Positions 21,858 to 30,239 of a stretch of DNA of 64,000 bases are shown here, one piece after another (positions within the stretch are counted from its first letter, which is position 1; every line of letters starts with the position of its first letter). The position numbers were made by a program, and so were the translations under genes. The notes below the pieces were generated by a model. It was given only the letters and a program-made list of their open reading frames with translations. It searched no databases and was not told the origin of the DNA. Source of the DNA: Azospirillum rugosum. Its GTDB lineage: Bacteria; Pseudomonadota; Alphaproteobacteria; Azospirillales; Azospirillaceae. The stretch is taken from positions 124,001-188,000 of the forward strand of contig NZ_JAGINP010000003.1 of the NCBI RefSeq assembly GCF_017876155.1. Direction: 5' to 3'.

Positions 21858-21878
21858 AAGGTCCATAATATGGACCTT
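21858..21878. promoter_or_regulatory. Candidate operator O2 (regulator side, overlaps start)
   Basis: A perfect palindrome: a 10-bp arm AAGGTCCATA, one central A, and its exact reverse complement. The first possible ATG of the divergent regulator gene (21870) lies inside it and the AAGG that would serve as ribosome site is its left arm. Binding here should repress the regulator's own expression. Confidence 0.7.
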
Positions 21879-23531
21879 GCCATGACCCGAACCGTGACCG
21901 ACATCGAATCCCCCTCCTCCGGCGCGTCCGGTGGCACGCAGAGCCTGGAGCGCGCGCTGACCCTGCTGCGCACCGTCGCCGCCTATGGGGCGGACGGCGC
22001 GCGGTTGTCCGACCTGATGAGCGACACCGGCCTGTCCAAGGCGACCGCGCACCGGCTTCTGACCGCGCTGGCGCGGGAGCGCTTCATCGACCAGGACCCG
22101 CGCAGCCGCCGCTACCATCTGGGGCCGGAGCTGGACGAACTGGGCCGCATCGCCGCAGCCCGTTACCACCCGGCGGACGAGCAGGCGCCGGAGGCCGTCG
22201 CCGTGCGCCCGACCGCCTTTCTGCGGCCGGAATACCAGGGCGACGCGATCCCCTTGGCCGACCTGCTGTGCGACCGCCATGCCCGCACCGACGGCGCGCA
22301 CGCCGCCCTGCTGCACGAGAGCGTCGCCGGCCAGACCACCGAGCTGAGCTTCTCCCGGCTGGAGCGCGATTCGGCCCGCTTCGCCACCGTCCTGCGCCGG
22401 CTCGGCGTCGGGCGCGGCGACCGGGTGGCGGTGCTGCTGCCCAAGGGTCCGGAGCTGCTGATCGCCGCGCTGGCGATCTGGCGGCTGGGCGGCGTCTACA
22501 TGCCGCTGTTCACCACCTACTCGGCCGCCGCGGTGGCCTACCGGCTGGCCGACAGCGAGGCGGGGGCGATCGTCACCACCGGCTTCCTGCGCCGTAAGAT
22601 TCCGCGCGACAACAGCCGCCCCCTGGTGATGGTGGAGGGCGACGAGGCCTTCGGTCCCGGTGCCGACGCGGTGCCCTTCTGGTCCGCCCTCCACGAATCC
22701 ACCCCCATGGCCGAGGTTGCCCGCTACGCCGACCGCGACGCCTTCGCGCTGATCTACACCTCCGAGTCCGAGCCGAAGCCGCTCGGTGTGTCCCTGCCGG
22801 TCAAGGCCCTGTCGGGAATCGAGCAGTACATGCGCATCGGCCTCGACCTGCGCGACGACGACATCTACTGGAACATGGCCGACCCCGGTTGGGCCTATGG
22901 CGCTTATTACGGGCTGGTCGGGCCGCTGCTGCTGGGGCGCACCACCATCTTCTGCGACGGCCCCTACGACGTGCGGCAGGGCTACCGGATGCTGACCAAG
23001 TTCGGCGTCACCAACCTGACCTGCGCGCCATCCCAGATCCGCGCCTGGCACAGCGCCGACCCGGAGGGCGGGCCGCGCCAGCTGGCGCTGCGGATCCTGT
23101 CCGTGGTCGGCGAGCCGCTGCCGCCGGAGTTGATCGGCTGGGCCAACCGGGTGGTGGAGGTGCCGCTGCTCGACCAGTACGGCCAACGCGAAACCGGCAT
23201 CTTCATGATGAACCGCTACGACCCCGACCACGCCGACCGGCCGGCGGACGCGTCGCTCGGCCGGCCGATGCCGGGCTTCCGCGTGGTGATCCTCGACCCG
23301 CAGGGCCGCGAGGCCCCGGTCGGCGGCGCCGGCGAGATCGCCATCGACGTGGAGAACTCGCCGCTCTTCTGGTTCGAGGCCTACGCCAACGACCCGGACC
23401 GCACCGCGTCCCGCTTCCGCCACGGCCGCCGCTATTACCTGACCGGCGACTGGGCCTTCCTGGACCGCGGCGGCAACATCCACTTCCGCGGCCGGGCGTC
23501 CGACGCCATCGTCATGCAGCAGGGGGAGTGA
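21870..23531 (+). CDS. IclR-type helix-turn-helix fused to a degenerate, truncated acyl-CoA synthetase
   Basis: Residues 24-90 are an IclR N-terminal winged helix: SLERALTLLRTVAAYG, the recognition region TGLSKATAHRLLTALARE, and the wing DPRSRRYHLGPE. Residues about 108-553 are an acetyl/medium-chain acyl-CoA synthetase fold (DPGWAYGAYYGLVGPLLLG, DQYGQRETG, YYLTGDW). The nucleotide loop is altered to YTSESEPKPLG from the usual YTSGTTGxPKG. The protein stops right after the hinge motif GRASDAIVMQQGE, so the whole C-terminal lid with the catalytic lysine is absent. Catalysis is therefore unlikely; I infer that the ligase fold senses an acid, acyl-AMP or acyl-CoA. The ATG at 21870 has AAGG eight bases before it; 21882 is an alternative start. 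It diverges from the liv-CoA ligase operon, its likely target. Confidence 0.85.
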   Translation: MDLAMTRTVTDIESPSSGASGGTQSLERALTLLRTVAAYGADGARLSDLMSDTGLSKATAHRLLTALARERFIDQDPRSRRYHLGPELDELGRIAAARYHPADEQAPEAVAVRPTAFLRPEYQGDAIPLADLLCDRHARTDGAHAALLHESVAGQTTELSFSRLERDSARFATVLRRLGVGRGDRVAVLLPKGPELLIAALAIWRLGGVYMPLFTTYSAAAVAYRLADSEAGAIVTTGFLRRKIPRDNSRPLVMVEGDEAFGPGADAVPFWSALHESTPMAEVARYADRDAFALIYTSESEPKPLGVSLPVKALSGIEQYMRIGLDLRDDDIYWNMADPGWAYGAYYGLVGPLLLGRTTIFCDGPYDVRQGYRMLTKFGVTNLTCAPSQIRAWHSADPEGGPRQLALRILSVVGEPLPPELIGWANRVVEVPLLDQYGQRETGIFMMNRYDPDHADRPADASLGRPMPGFRVVILDPQGREAPVGGAGEIAIDVENSPLFWFEAYANDPDRTASRFRHGRRYYLTGDWAFLDRGGNIHFRGRASDAIVMQQGE

Positions 23532-23537
23532 GGTCGC

Positions 23538-23651
23538 CCTTGCCCCCACCCTTCCCACGCCTTCGGCGCGGGCCCCTTCCCTCCCCCGCTTCGCAAGGGA
23601 GGGAGAGATCCCCTCCCCTGCGAAGCGGGGGAGGGTTAGGGAGGGGGCAAG
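23538..23651. repeat. Family B inverted repeat
   Basis: A palindromic element with arms TTGCCCCCACCC and GGGAGGGGGCAA starts within ten bases of the fusion gene's stop codon. It fills the convergent gap to mmsB. Its position raises the possibility that insertion removed the 3' end of the fusion gene. Confidence 0.8.
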
Positions 23652-23678
23652 CGAAGCAAGGCGGTCAGCCTGAAAACC

Positions 23679-24569
23679 TTACTTCTGCCCGCGCAGCATG
23701 TTGACGATGCCGGAGAAGTCCTTGCCGCCGAAGCCGGCGTTGCAGAACAGCGTGTAGAGCTGCGCCGCCTCGCCGCCCAGCGGCAATGGGCTGCCGGTGC
23801 TCTGGCCGGCCTCGACCGCCAGCTTCAGATCCTTCAGCATCAGCGCGGCGGCGAAGCCCGGCTGATAGTCGCGGTTGGCGGGCGAGGTCGGGACCGGGCC
23901 CGGCACCGGGCAATAGCTGGTCAGCGACCAGCACTGGCCCGACGACTTCGACGCCACGTCGAACAGCTTCTGCGACTCCAGCCCCAGCTTCTCGGCAAGC
24001 GCGAAGGCCTCCGACACGCCGATCATGGAGATGCCGAGGATCATGTTGTTGCAGATCTTCGCGGCCTGTCCGTTGCCCGGCCCGCCGGTGTGGACGATGG
24101 CCTTGCCCATGGCGGCCAGGATCGGCTCGGCGCGCTTGAAGGCGTCTTCCGTGCCGCCGACCATGAAGGTCAGCGTGCCGGCTTCCGCCCCGCCGACGCC
24201 GCCGGACACCGGCGCATCGACCATGGCGAAGCCGGCGGCCTCCGCGGCCGCGGCGACGGCGCGGGCGCTGTCCACGTCCACGGTGGAGCTGTCGATGAAC
24301 AGGCTGCCGGGCTTCGCGCTGGCGATGACGCCGCCTTCGCCGGTGTAGACCTCCCGAACATGCTTGCCGGCGGGCAGCATGGTGATGACGACCTCGGCCC
24401 CGGCCGCCGCGGCACCCGGGCCGGCGGCGATGGTGGCGCCCGCGTCACGAGCGGCGGCGCAGGCGGCCTCCGACAGGTCGAAGGCCTGCACCGCGTGGCC
24501 GGCCTTCAGCAGGTTGCGCGCCATCGGCCCGCCCATGTTGCCGAGTCCGATAAAGGCGATCGTCGCCAT
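23679..24569 (-). CDS. mmsB: 3-hydroxyisobutyrate dehydrogenase
   Basis: A 296-residue NAD-dependent dehydrogenase of valine degradation, oxidising 3-hydroxyisobutyrate to methylmalonate semialdehyde. The dinucleotide motif FIGLGNMGGPMARNL starts the protein, DAPVSGGVGGAEAGTL is the substrate-binding segment, and the catalytic lysine lies in GNGQAAKICNNM near residue 170. Length is normal. It follows the isobutyryl-CoA-type dehydrogenase by 65 bp on the same strand, which supports a valine role. Confidence 0.93.
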   Translation of the reverse strand: MATIAFIGLGNMGGPMARNLLKAGHAVQAFDLSEAACAAARDAGATIAAGPGAAAAGAEVVITMLPAGKHVREVYTGEGGVIASAKPGSLFIDSSTVDVDSARAVAAAAEAAGFAMVDAPVSGGVGGAEAGTLTFMVGGTEDAFKRAEPILAAMGKAIVHTGGPGNGQAAKICNNMILGISMIGVSEAFALAEKLGLESQKLFDVASKSSGQCWSLTSYCPVPGPVPTSPANRDYQPGFAAALMLKDLKLAVEAGQSTGSPLPLGGEAAQLYTLFCNAGFGGKDFSGIVNMLRGQK

Positions 24570-24634
24570 TGCATTTCCCCCTATTTTTGCGCCGCCGGAC
24601 GTTGTCGCCGGTGGATTGAGTATTGATGCGGCGG

Positions 24635-25774
24635 TCAGCCGCCCACCAGCTGGCGGGCGATGATGACGCGCATGATCTCGTTGGTGCCTTCCAGGATCTG
24701 GTGGACGCGGAGATCCCGGAAATACCGCTCGATCGGGTATTCCTTGATGTAGCCATAACCGCCGTGCAGCTGCAGCGCCTCGTTCACCACCTGGAAGCCG
24801 ATGTCGGTGGCGAAGCGCTTGGCCATGGCGCAGTGCATGGTCGCCTCCGTCGAGGCGGCGTCGAGGCTGCTGGCCGCGCGGTGCAGCATCAGGCGCGCCG
24901 CGTCCAGCTCCGTCGCCATGTCGGCGAGCTTGAACTGAAGCGCCTGGAAGGCATTCAGCGGCTTGCCGAACTGCTTGCGCTCCGCCGTGTAGTCGATGGC
25001 CTGCTCCAGGCAGAAGCGTGCGCCGCCGATGGAGCAGGCGCCGATGTTCAGGCGCCCGCCGTCCAGCCCCTTCATGGCGATCTTGAAGCCGTCCCCTTCA
25101 TCGCCGATGCGGTTGGCCACGGGAACGCGGCAATTCTCGAAGATGACCGCCGAGGTCGGCTGGCTCTTCCAGCCGAGCTTGTGCTCCTGCTTGCCGAAGG
25201 ACAGGCCGGGCGTGCCCTTCTCCACCGCGATGCAGGAGATGCCCTTCGGTCCGGCCTCCCCCGTGCGGACCATGCAGACATAGACGTCGGACGAGCCGCC
25301 GCCGGAGATGAAGGCCTTCGACCCGTTCAGGATGTAATGGTCGCCATCGCGCTCCGCCCGCGTGCGCAGGCTGGCCGCGTCGGATCCGGCACCGGGCTCC
25401 GTCAGGCAATAGCTGGCGAAATGCTCCATGCTCGTCAGCTTCGGCAGGAAGCGCTCGCGCTGCTCCGCGCTGCCGAAGCGGTCGATCATCCACGACGCCA
25501 TGTTGTGGATGGAGATGTAGGCCGCGGTGGAGGGGCAGGCCGCCGCCAGCTCCTCGAAGATCACCGCGGCGTCGAGCCGGCCGAGGCCGGAGCCGCCGAC
25601 GTCGTCGCCCACATAGATGCCCGCGAAGCCCAACGCGGCCGCCTGCCGCAGCGTGTCGACCGGGAACAGGGATTCTTCGTCCCAGCGGGCCGCGTGCGGC
25701 GCCATTTCCTGGCGCGCGAACTCGCGCGCGGTGTCGCGGAACGCCTGCTGTTCCTCGGAAAGCGCAAAGTCCAT
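24635..25774 (-). CDS. Acyl-CoA dehydrogenase, probably isobutyryl-CoA dehydrogenase
   Basis: A 379-residue acyl-CoA dehydrogenase. GGGAGG directly abuts an ATG at 25780 but is six bases from the ATG at 25774, so the latter ([12 protein letters not shown]) is the better start. Motifs: [27 protein letters not shown], and a C-terminal catalytic glutamate in [11 protein letters not shown]. The pairing with 3-hydroxyisobutyrate dehydrogenase makes isobutyryl-CoA the likeliest substrate; a general short-chain enzyme remains possible. It is divergent from the GntR gene, and the TTGTATACAG site lies between them. Confidence 0.88.
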   Translation of the reverse strand: MDFALSEEQQAFRDTAREFARQEMAPHAARWDEESLFPVDTLRQAAALGFAGIYVGDDVGGSGLGRLDAAVIFEELAAACPSTAAYISIHNMASWMIDRFGSAEQRERFLPKLTSMEHFASYCLTEPGAGSDAASLRTRAERDGDHYILNGSKAFISGGGSSDVYVCMVRTGEAGPKGISCIAVEKGTPGLSFGKQEHKLGWKSQPTSAVIFENCRVPVANRIGDEGDGFKIAMKGLDGGRLNIGACSIGGARFCLEQAIDYTAERKQFGKPLNAFQALQFKLADMATELDAARLMLHRAASSLDAASTEATMHCAMAKRFATDIGFQVVNEALQLHGGYGYIKEYPIERYFRDLRVHQILEGTNEIMRVIIARQLVGG

Positions 25775-25879
25775 GCGCATCCTCCCACAAGACCGCTTGC
25801 GCGGACGCCTCCCAGGGATGGCGTTCCGACGCTGATTGTTGAGTCCGAGCACTATCACACTGGATACGCGGTGTCCATC

Positions 25880-25895
25880 TCTTGTATACAGAGAG
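25880..25895. promoter_or_regulatory. GntR-type operator, upstream site
   Basis: TCTTGTATACAGAGA contains the palindromic core TGTATACA. It lies about 105 bp upstream of the acyl-CoA dehydrogenase gene and just upstream of the GntR gene. The inverse of the ten-base core TTGTATACAG recurs at 26633-26642 in front of matB. The form resembles the site I recall for Rhizobium MatR (TCTTGTA and TACACGA halves). Confidence 0.6.
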
Positions 25896-25909
25896 TGACA
25901 GCCCCGTGG

Positions 25910-26623
25910 ATGGAATATGAGGACGCGCTCGGGATGAGCGATCGGATTGCCGACAGCGAGAAAAAGGGCCTGACCCGCGCCGACGAGGTAAGGCTGGCCA
26001 TCGAGGAGGACATCTTCCTCGGCCGCCTGCGCCCCGGAACGCGCCTGGACGAGGAAAGCCTGGCGCAGCGCTTCAACATATCGCGCACGCCGATCCGCGA
26101 GGCGATTCTCCAGCTCGTCCACGCCGGGCTGGTGGAAAAGCAGCCGCGGCACGGCGCCGTCGTGGCGCCGCTGAAGCTGCACCGCATGGTGCAGATGTTC
26201 GAGGTGATGTCGGAGATCGAGGGGCTGTGCGCCCGATTCGCCGCCCGCCGCATGTCGGAGGAGGAAAAGCAGGCCCTGAAGCGGCTGCACGACGCGTCCA
26301 ACGCGCACATGAAGGCGCGGGAACTGGACGCCTACTACGCCGTGAACCGCGAGTTCCACGAGGCCATCCAGGCGGGCAGCCACAACGAGCCGCTGCAGGA
26401 AATCGCGCGCGGCCTGTTCGCCCGCCTCGCCCCCTACCGACGCTACCAGCTGAACCACCCATCGCGGATCAACGACAGCTTCGACGAACACGGCGGCGTG
26501 GTCGACGCCATCCTGGCCGGCGATCCGGAGGCCGCCTACACCGCCATGCGCCGTCACGTGACCATCCAGATCGACATCTTTGCCGAGTTCGTGTCCATCA
26601 TGGGCGGGAATGGGATACAATAG
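25910..26623 (+). CDS. GntR-family (FCD) regulator, MatR-like
   Basis: A 237-residue GntR regulator. The N-terminal winged helix spans about residues 22-85 ([35 protein letters not shown]), followed by an all-helical FCD effector domain with [13 protein letters not shown] and [10 protein letters not shown], the last including metal-ligand type histidines. The ATG at 25910 has no good ribosome site; an ATG at 25934 (MSDRIADSE) is the alternative. It stands directly before malonyl-CoA synthetase with matching palindromes on both sides, the arrangement of MatR with the mat genes in rhizobia. I infer repression relieved by malonate or malonyl-CoA. Confidence 0.85.
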   Translation: MEYEDALGMSDRIADSEKKGLTRADEVRLAIEEDIFLGRLRPGTRLDEESLAQRFNISRTPIREAILQLVHAGLVEKQPRHGAVVAPLKLHRMVQMFEVMSEIEGLCARFAARRMSEEEKQALKRLHDASNAHMKARELDAYYAVNREFHEAIQAGSHNEPLQEIARGLFARLAPYRRYQLNHPSRINDSFDEHGGVVDAILAGDPEAAYTAMRRHVTIQIDIFAEFVSIMGGNGIQ

Positions 26624-26631
26624 ACGGATTA

Positions 26632-26643
26632 TCTGTATACAAA
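26632..26643. promoter_or_regulatory. GntR-type operator, matB-proximal site
   Basis: CTGTATACAAA carries the exact reverse complement of the ten-base core found at 25882-25891. It lies nine bases after the GntR stop codon and about 70 bp before matB, a natural operator position. Confidence 0.6.
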
Positions 26644-26713
26644 AATCTGGTCAGGCGAACACCGGTGTGGTAGATCCGGGCTCCAGCTTTGGTGCGCATG
26701 GGAGGAAGGGCAC

Positions 26714-28264
26714 ATGTCCGATGCAGCGTCCGCGGTCAGCGGCAACATCTTCGATCTCTTCCGCTCCCGCTTTCCGGCGGACCGCAGCCGCCCCTTCGCA
26801 GTGCTGGAGGACGGCCGCGCCGTCACCTACGGTGATTTGGAAGCGCTGACCGGCCGCTACGCCCACCTGCTGTCCGACCTCGGCCTGAAGAAGGGCGACC
26901 GCGTCGCGGTGCAGGTGGAGAAATCCGTCGAGAACATCGTCCTCTATCTCGCCACCGTGCGCGCCGGCGGCGTCTTCCTGCCGCTGAACCCCGCCTACAC
27001 CAAGGCGGAGGTCGAGTATTTCCTGACCGACGCGGAGCCGCACGTCTTCGTCGCCAAGCCGGAGACCGCCGACGGCCTGCGCGAGGTCGCCGACAAGGCC
27101 AAGGTCGCGCATCTGCTGACTCTCGGCACCAAGGGCGACGGGACGCTTCCGGAGCTGGCGGCGGCAAAGGACCCGGCGTTCGACACGGTGTCGGCCGACG
27201 CCGACGACCTCGCGGCGATCCTCTACACGTCGGGCACCACCGGGCGGTCCAAGGGCGCGATGATGAGCCACCGGAATCTCGGCTCCAACGCGCTGACGCT
27301 GCATTCCTATTGGGGCTTCCGGCCGGATGACGTGCTGCTGCACGCCCTGCCGATCTTCCACACGCACGGCCTGTTCGTGGCGACCAACTGCGTGCTGCTG
27401 AACGGCAGCTCCATGATCTTCCTGCCGAAGTTCGACGCGGATCAGGTGATGGCTCTGCTGCCCCGGGCCACGGTGATGATGGGCGTGCCGACCTTCTACA
27501 CGCGCCTGCTCGCCCACCCCGGCCTGACGCGGGAGGCGACCGCGCACATGCGGCTGTTCATCAGCGGCTCCGCCCCGCTGCTGGCCGACACGCACAAGGA
27601 ATTCGCTGCCCGCACCGGCCAAGCGATCCTGGAGCGCTACGGCATGACGGAGACCGGCATGCTGACCTCCAACCCGCTGGACGGGGAACGCATCCCCGGC
27701 ACCGTCGGCTTCCCGCTGCCGGAGGTCGAGTTGCGCGTCGTCGATCCGGAGACGGGCAAGACGCTGGACACGGACGAGATCGGCATCATCGAGGTGAAGG
27801 GCCCGAACGTCTTCTCCGGCTACTGGCGGATGCCGGAAAAGACCAAACAGGAGATCAAGCCGGACGGCTTCTTCATCACCGGGGACGTCGGTAAGGTGGA
27901 CGGGCGCGGCTACGTCCACATCGTCGGCCGGGCCAAGGACCTGATCATATCCGGCGGCTTCAACGTCTACCCGAAGGAGGTCGAGACGGTCATCGACGCC
28001 ATCGACGGCGTCGTGGAATCCGCCGTGGTCGGCGTCCCGCACCCGGACTTCGGCGAGGCGGTGACCGCCGTCGTTCTGCGCAAGCCCGGCGCCACGCTGG
28101 ACGAGGTCGCCGTGGTCGCGGTGTGCAAGCAGCAACTGGCCAACTTCAAGGTGCCGAAACGGGTGTTCTTCGTGGACGAGTTGCCGCGCAACACCATGGG
28201 CAAGGTGCAGAAGAACCTGCTGCGCGACGAGCACAAGGGTATCTTCGCTCCCGCGAAAGCGTAG
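26714..28264 (+). CDS. matB: Malonyl-CoA synthetase
   Basis: A 516-residue adenylate-forming enzyme that makes malonyl-CoA, or methylmalonyl-CoA, from the free acid. The adenylation loop ILYTSGTTGRSKGAMMSH is near residue 168 and carries the MatB-typical TGRSKGA. HALPIFHTHGLFVATN, MRLFISGSAPLLADTH, ERYGMTETGM and the C-terminal lysine motif LPRNTMGKVQKN are all as in characterised MatB proteins as I remember them. Length is normal. GGAGG near 26701 serves as the ribosome site. It is probably controlled by the preceding GntR protein. Confidence 0.92.
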   Translation: MSDAASAVSGNIFDLFRSRFPADRSRPFAVLEDGRAVTYGDLEALTGRYAHLLSDLGLKKGDRVAVQVEKSVENIVLYLATVRAGGVFLPLNPAYTKAEVEYFLTDAEPHVFVAKPETADGLREVADKAKVAHLLTLGTKGDGTLPELAAAKDPAFDTVSADADDLAAILYTSGTTGRSKGAMMSHRNLGSNALTLHSYWGFRPDDVLLHALPIFHTHGLFVATNCVLLNGSSMIFLPKFDADQVMALLPRATVMMGVPTFYTRLLAHPGLTREATAHMRLFISGSAPLLADTHKEFAARTGQAILERYGMTETGMLTSNPLDGERIPGTVGFPLPEVELRVVDPETGKTLDTDEIGIIEVKGPNVFSGYWRMPEKTKQEIKPDGFFITGDVGKVDGRGYVHIVGRAKDLIISGGFNVYPKEVETVIDAIDGVVESAVVGVPHPDFGEAVTAVVLRKPGATLDEVAVVAVCKQQLANFKVPKRVFFVDELPRNTMGKVQKNLLRDEHKGIFAPAKA

Positions 28265-28336
28265 AGGCGTTTCCAGGTCCCGGTGATTCCTGCGGCCTGC
28301 CCGGCCTTTTCCGGTTATGGTGCGTCGCGCTGTTGT

Positions 28337-28354
28337 CGGTACGCCACCGTATGG
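28337..28354. promoter_or_regulatory. Operator-like palindrome before the TetR gene
   Basis: CGGTACG, four bases, then CGTATGG: the right arm and the spacer length are identical to both liuA sites, and TACG-N4-CGTA is a perfect inner palindrome. It ends just before the GGGGAG ribosome site of the TetR gene, where bound protein would block expression. Confidence 0.65.
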
Positions 28355-28371
28355 CCCGGGGAGCATCGTTG

Positions 28372-28941
28372 ATGGAAGCGAAGACGCTGAACCGCGAATC
28401 CTGGCTGTCCGCCGCCTTCTCCGCCCTGGCGGAGGGCGGCGTCGAACAGGTGCGCGTGGAGGTGCTCGCCAAGCGGCTGAAGGTCACCAAGGGCAGCTTC
28501 TACTGGCACTTCCGCGACCGGATGGAACTGGTCGAGGCGATGCTGGAGGGGTGGAAGGTCGGCCGTATCGAGGCAATCAAGATGCAGACGCGGCTGGACG
28601 GCTGGGCGCCCGCCGACCGGCTTCGCGACGTCCTGTCGCTCTACGGTGGAACCAGCAACCCGCGCGGCATGGCGATCGAGTTGGCGATGCGCGACTGGGC
28701 CCGCCGTGACCCGCGCGCCGCGGAGATCGTCGCGGAGGTCGACCGCGAGCGCCTGCGCTGCGTGTCCGACCTGTTCGCCGGGATGGGGCTGACCGCCGAC
28801 GAGGCCTTCGCGCGGGCCTACCTGTTCTATTCGTTCATTTTTGGGGAAGGCCTGCTCGCCCGCTCCGCCGCGCCGGACCGGTTCGAGAAGGCGCGGGACA
28901 TCTGCGGGCGGGTGCTCGTGCCGGGGGATGCGGAGGGGTAG
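28372..28941 (+). CDS. TetR-family transcriptional regulator
   Basis: A 189-residue regulator with an N-terminal TetR helix-turn-helix (FSALAEGGVEQVRVEVLAKR, then VTKGSFYWHFRDR near residue 40) and a ligand-binding C-terminal domain containing MAIELAMRDWARRDPRA. The ATG at 28372 is set by GGGGAG eight bases before it. The palindrome overlapping its promoter matches those before the isovaleryl-CoA dehydrogenase gene, so it may control leucine catabolism 17 kb away as well as itself. The ligand could be an acyl-CoA; this is inference from the shared site only. Confidence 0.88.
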   Translation: MEAKTLNRESWLSAAFSALAEGGVEQVRVEVLAKRLKVTKGSFYWHFRDRMELVEAMLEGWKVGRIEAIKMQTRLDGWAPADRLRDVLSLYGGTSNPRGMAIELAMRDWARRDPRAAEIVAEVDRERLRCVSDLFAGMGLTADEAFARAYLFYSFIFGEGLLARSAAPDRFEKARDICGRVLVPGDAEG

Positions 28942-28959
28942 GCGCGCCGGCTGCCGCGT

Positions 28960-29027
28960 GCCCCCACCCTCCCGCTTCGCGGGTCCCTCCCTCCCCCGCT
29001 GGGCGGGGGAGGGTTAGGGAGGGGGCA
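28960..29027. repeat. Family B inverted repeat, short form
   Basis: A 68-bp palindrome beginning GTGCCCCCACCCTCCCGC and ending GGGTTAGGGAGGGGGCAA, in the convergent gap between the TetR and DUF2336 genes. It could serve as a bidirectional hairpin. Confidence 0.8.
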
Positions 29028-29038
29028 AAGGCAAGCGC

Positions 29039-30226
29039 TTACGTCCCCGTCCGCACGGGCGCAAACGGAAGGCCCGCCTGGTCCAGCGCGCGGTCGATGA
29101 CATCGTCGGACGCGCCGTCGAACAGCTGGAGCAGCAGGTCGTCCACGACCCAATCGTTGGTCGGGGTCAGGGCGGCGAACAGCTCGCCCATCACCTCGGC
29201 CTGGAAGTCGTCGCGGCGGTTGTCGCTGCCTTCATACTCCATGCGCTTGGCGACGCCGATGGCGATCTGGAAGGGCGGGACCAGGACCGCGGCGACCGAC
29301 GCCTGCTTCAGCACCGCCCGGAGACCGAGCGCGCCGTCGTCCCAGGCCAGGGTGCGCGCGGCCTCGCTCGTGACTCCGGCCTTGGCGCCCAGCCCGGCGG
29401 AGAACAAGGCGATGTCGCCGGCGCACAGCACCCGGAACAGTAGCGCCGCGGTGAAGCGCCCGTTGGCGTGAAGCCAGCGGGCCACCGCCTCCACATCCTC
29501 CGATCCGCGCAGCGCCGGGCGCAGCAGGCGCATGGTCGCCGCCTCCCTCCCGCGGTTGGTCAGCCGCTCCACCAGCTCCCGCGACAGGCCGTGGGTGTGG
29601 GCGAGCGTCGCCCGAACGGCGTCGGAGACGAAGGCGACCAGCCGCTCCACCACGGCCAGCGGCAGGCCGGGGCGGGTCGCCGCCGCCTCGCTGACCATGC
29701 GCACCCGGCCGAAGCGGTCGAGCGCCCGGTGCAGCGACGGCTCCGTCACCTCCGCCCCCGGGTTGCGCAGCAGGGTGGTGACCACGGCGACGTTGCCCGA
29801 TTCCACGATCGCGCCTGCCACCCGCGCCGACACGGCGCGCCGGCCAGCGATGGCCATGTGCTTGCCGCTGTCCGGGTCGGCCAGCACGTCGAGCAGAAGC
29901 TCGTCGCTGAGCGACCCGCTGTCGCGCAGGATCGGGAAAGCGACCCGCCCGACGTCCTTCACCAGCCGCTCGGCCAGTTCCTCGGTCAGCATGGGGTTGT
30001 TGCGGATCTGCCAAGCCACGGCCTCGCGCACGGCGGCCTGGGCGTCGGCGGCGAAGCAGTGCATCACCTCCAGCGCCAGCGACCGCTCGGCCTCGGTCAA
30101 CCGGCCCTGTTCGAGGTCGTGGACCAGCTTCGCCATCGTCTCGATGCGCGCCTCCGGCGAGGGGGAGGCGAGCAGCCGTTCGACGTCGCGGGCGGAAAGG
30201 CCGGGGGATGGAGAGGAATCGGTCAT
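29039..30226 (-). CDS. DUF2336 domain protein
   Basis: A 395-residue, mostly helical protein with HEAT-like repeats, matching the DUF2336 family found mainly in alphaproteobacteria. Visible family features are an N-terminal VERLLASPSPEARIETMAKL, repeated short helices such as AVREAVAWQIRNNPMLTEEL and VVERLVAFVSDAVRATLA, and a C-terminal block with LLFRVLCAGDIALFSAGL. No signal peptide or membrane segment is seen. Function is unknown. It follows the MarR-type gene by 13 bp on the same strand and is probably co-transcribed with it and galE. Confidence 0.82.
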   Translation of the reverse strand: MTDSSPSPGLSARDVERLLASPSPEARIETMAKLVHDLEQGRLTEAERSLALEVMHCFAADAQAAVREAVAWQIRNNPMLTEELAERLVKDVGRVAFPILRDSGSLSDELLLDVLADPDSGKHMAIAGRRAVSARVAGAIVESGNVAVVTTLLRNPGAEVTEPSLHRALDRFGRVRMVSEAAATRPGLPLAVVERLVAFVSDAVRATLAHTHGLSRELVERLTNRGREAATMRLLRPALRGSEDVEAVARWLHANGRFTAALLFRVLCAGDIALFSAGLGAKAGVTSEAARTLAWDDGALGLRAVLKQASVAAVLVPPFQIAIGVAKRMEYEGSDNRRDDFQAEVMGELFAALTPTNDWVVDDLLLQLFDGASDDVIDRALDQAGLPFAPVRTGT

Positions 30227-30239
30227 CGTCAGTGATCCT

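Noticed and set aside
21666..21869. A longer N-terminus of the IclR-ligase fusion starting at 21666
   Set aside because: It would cover the livG start and both operators, has no ribosome site and no IclR similarity; the winged helix begins after 21930.
24623..25909. An N-terminal extension of the GntR gene by over 400 residues in the same frame
   Set aside because: It runs antisense across the acyl-CoA dehydrogenase gene and has no domain; the GntR helix-turn-helix begins only after 25910.
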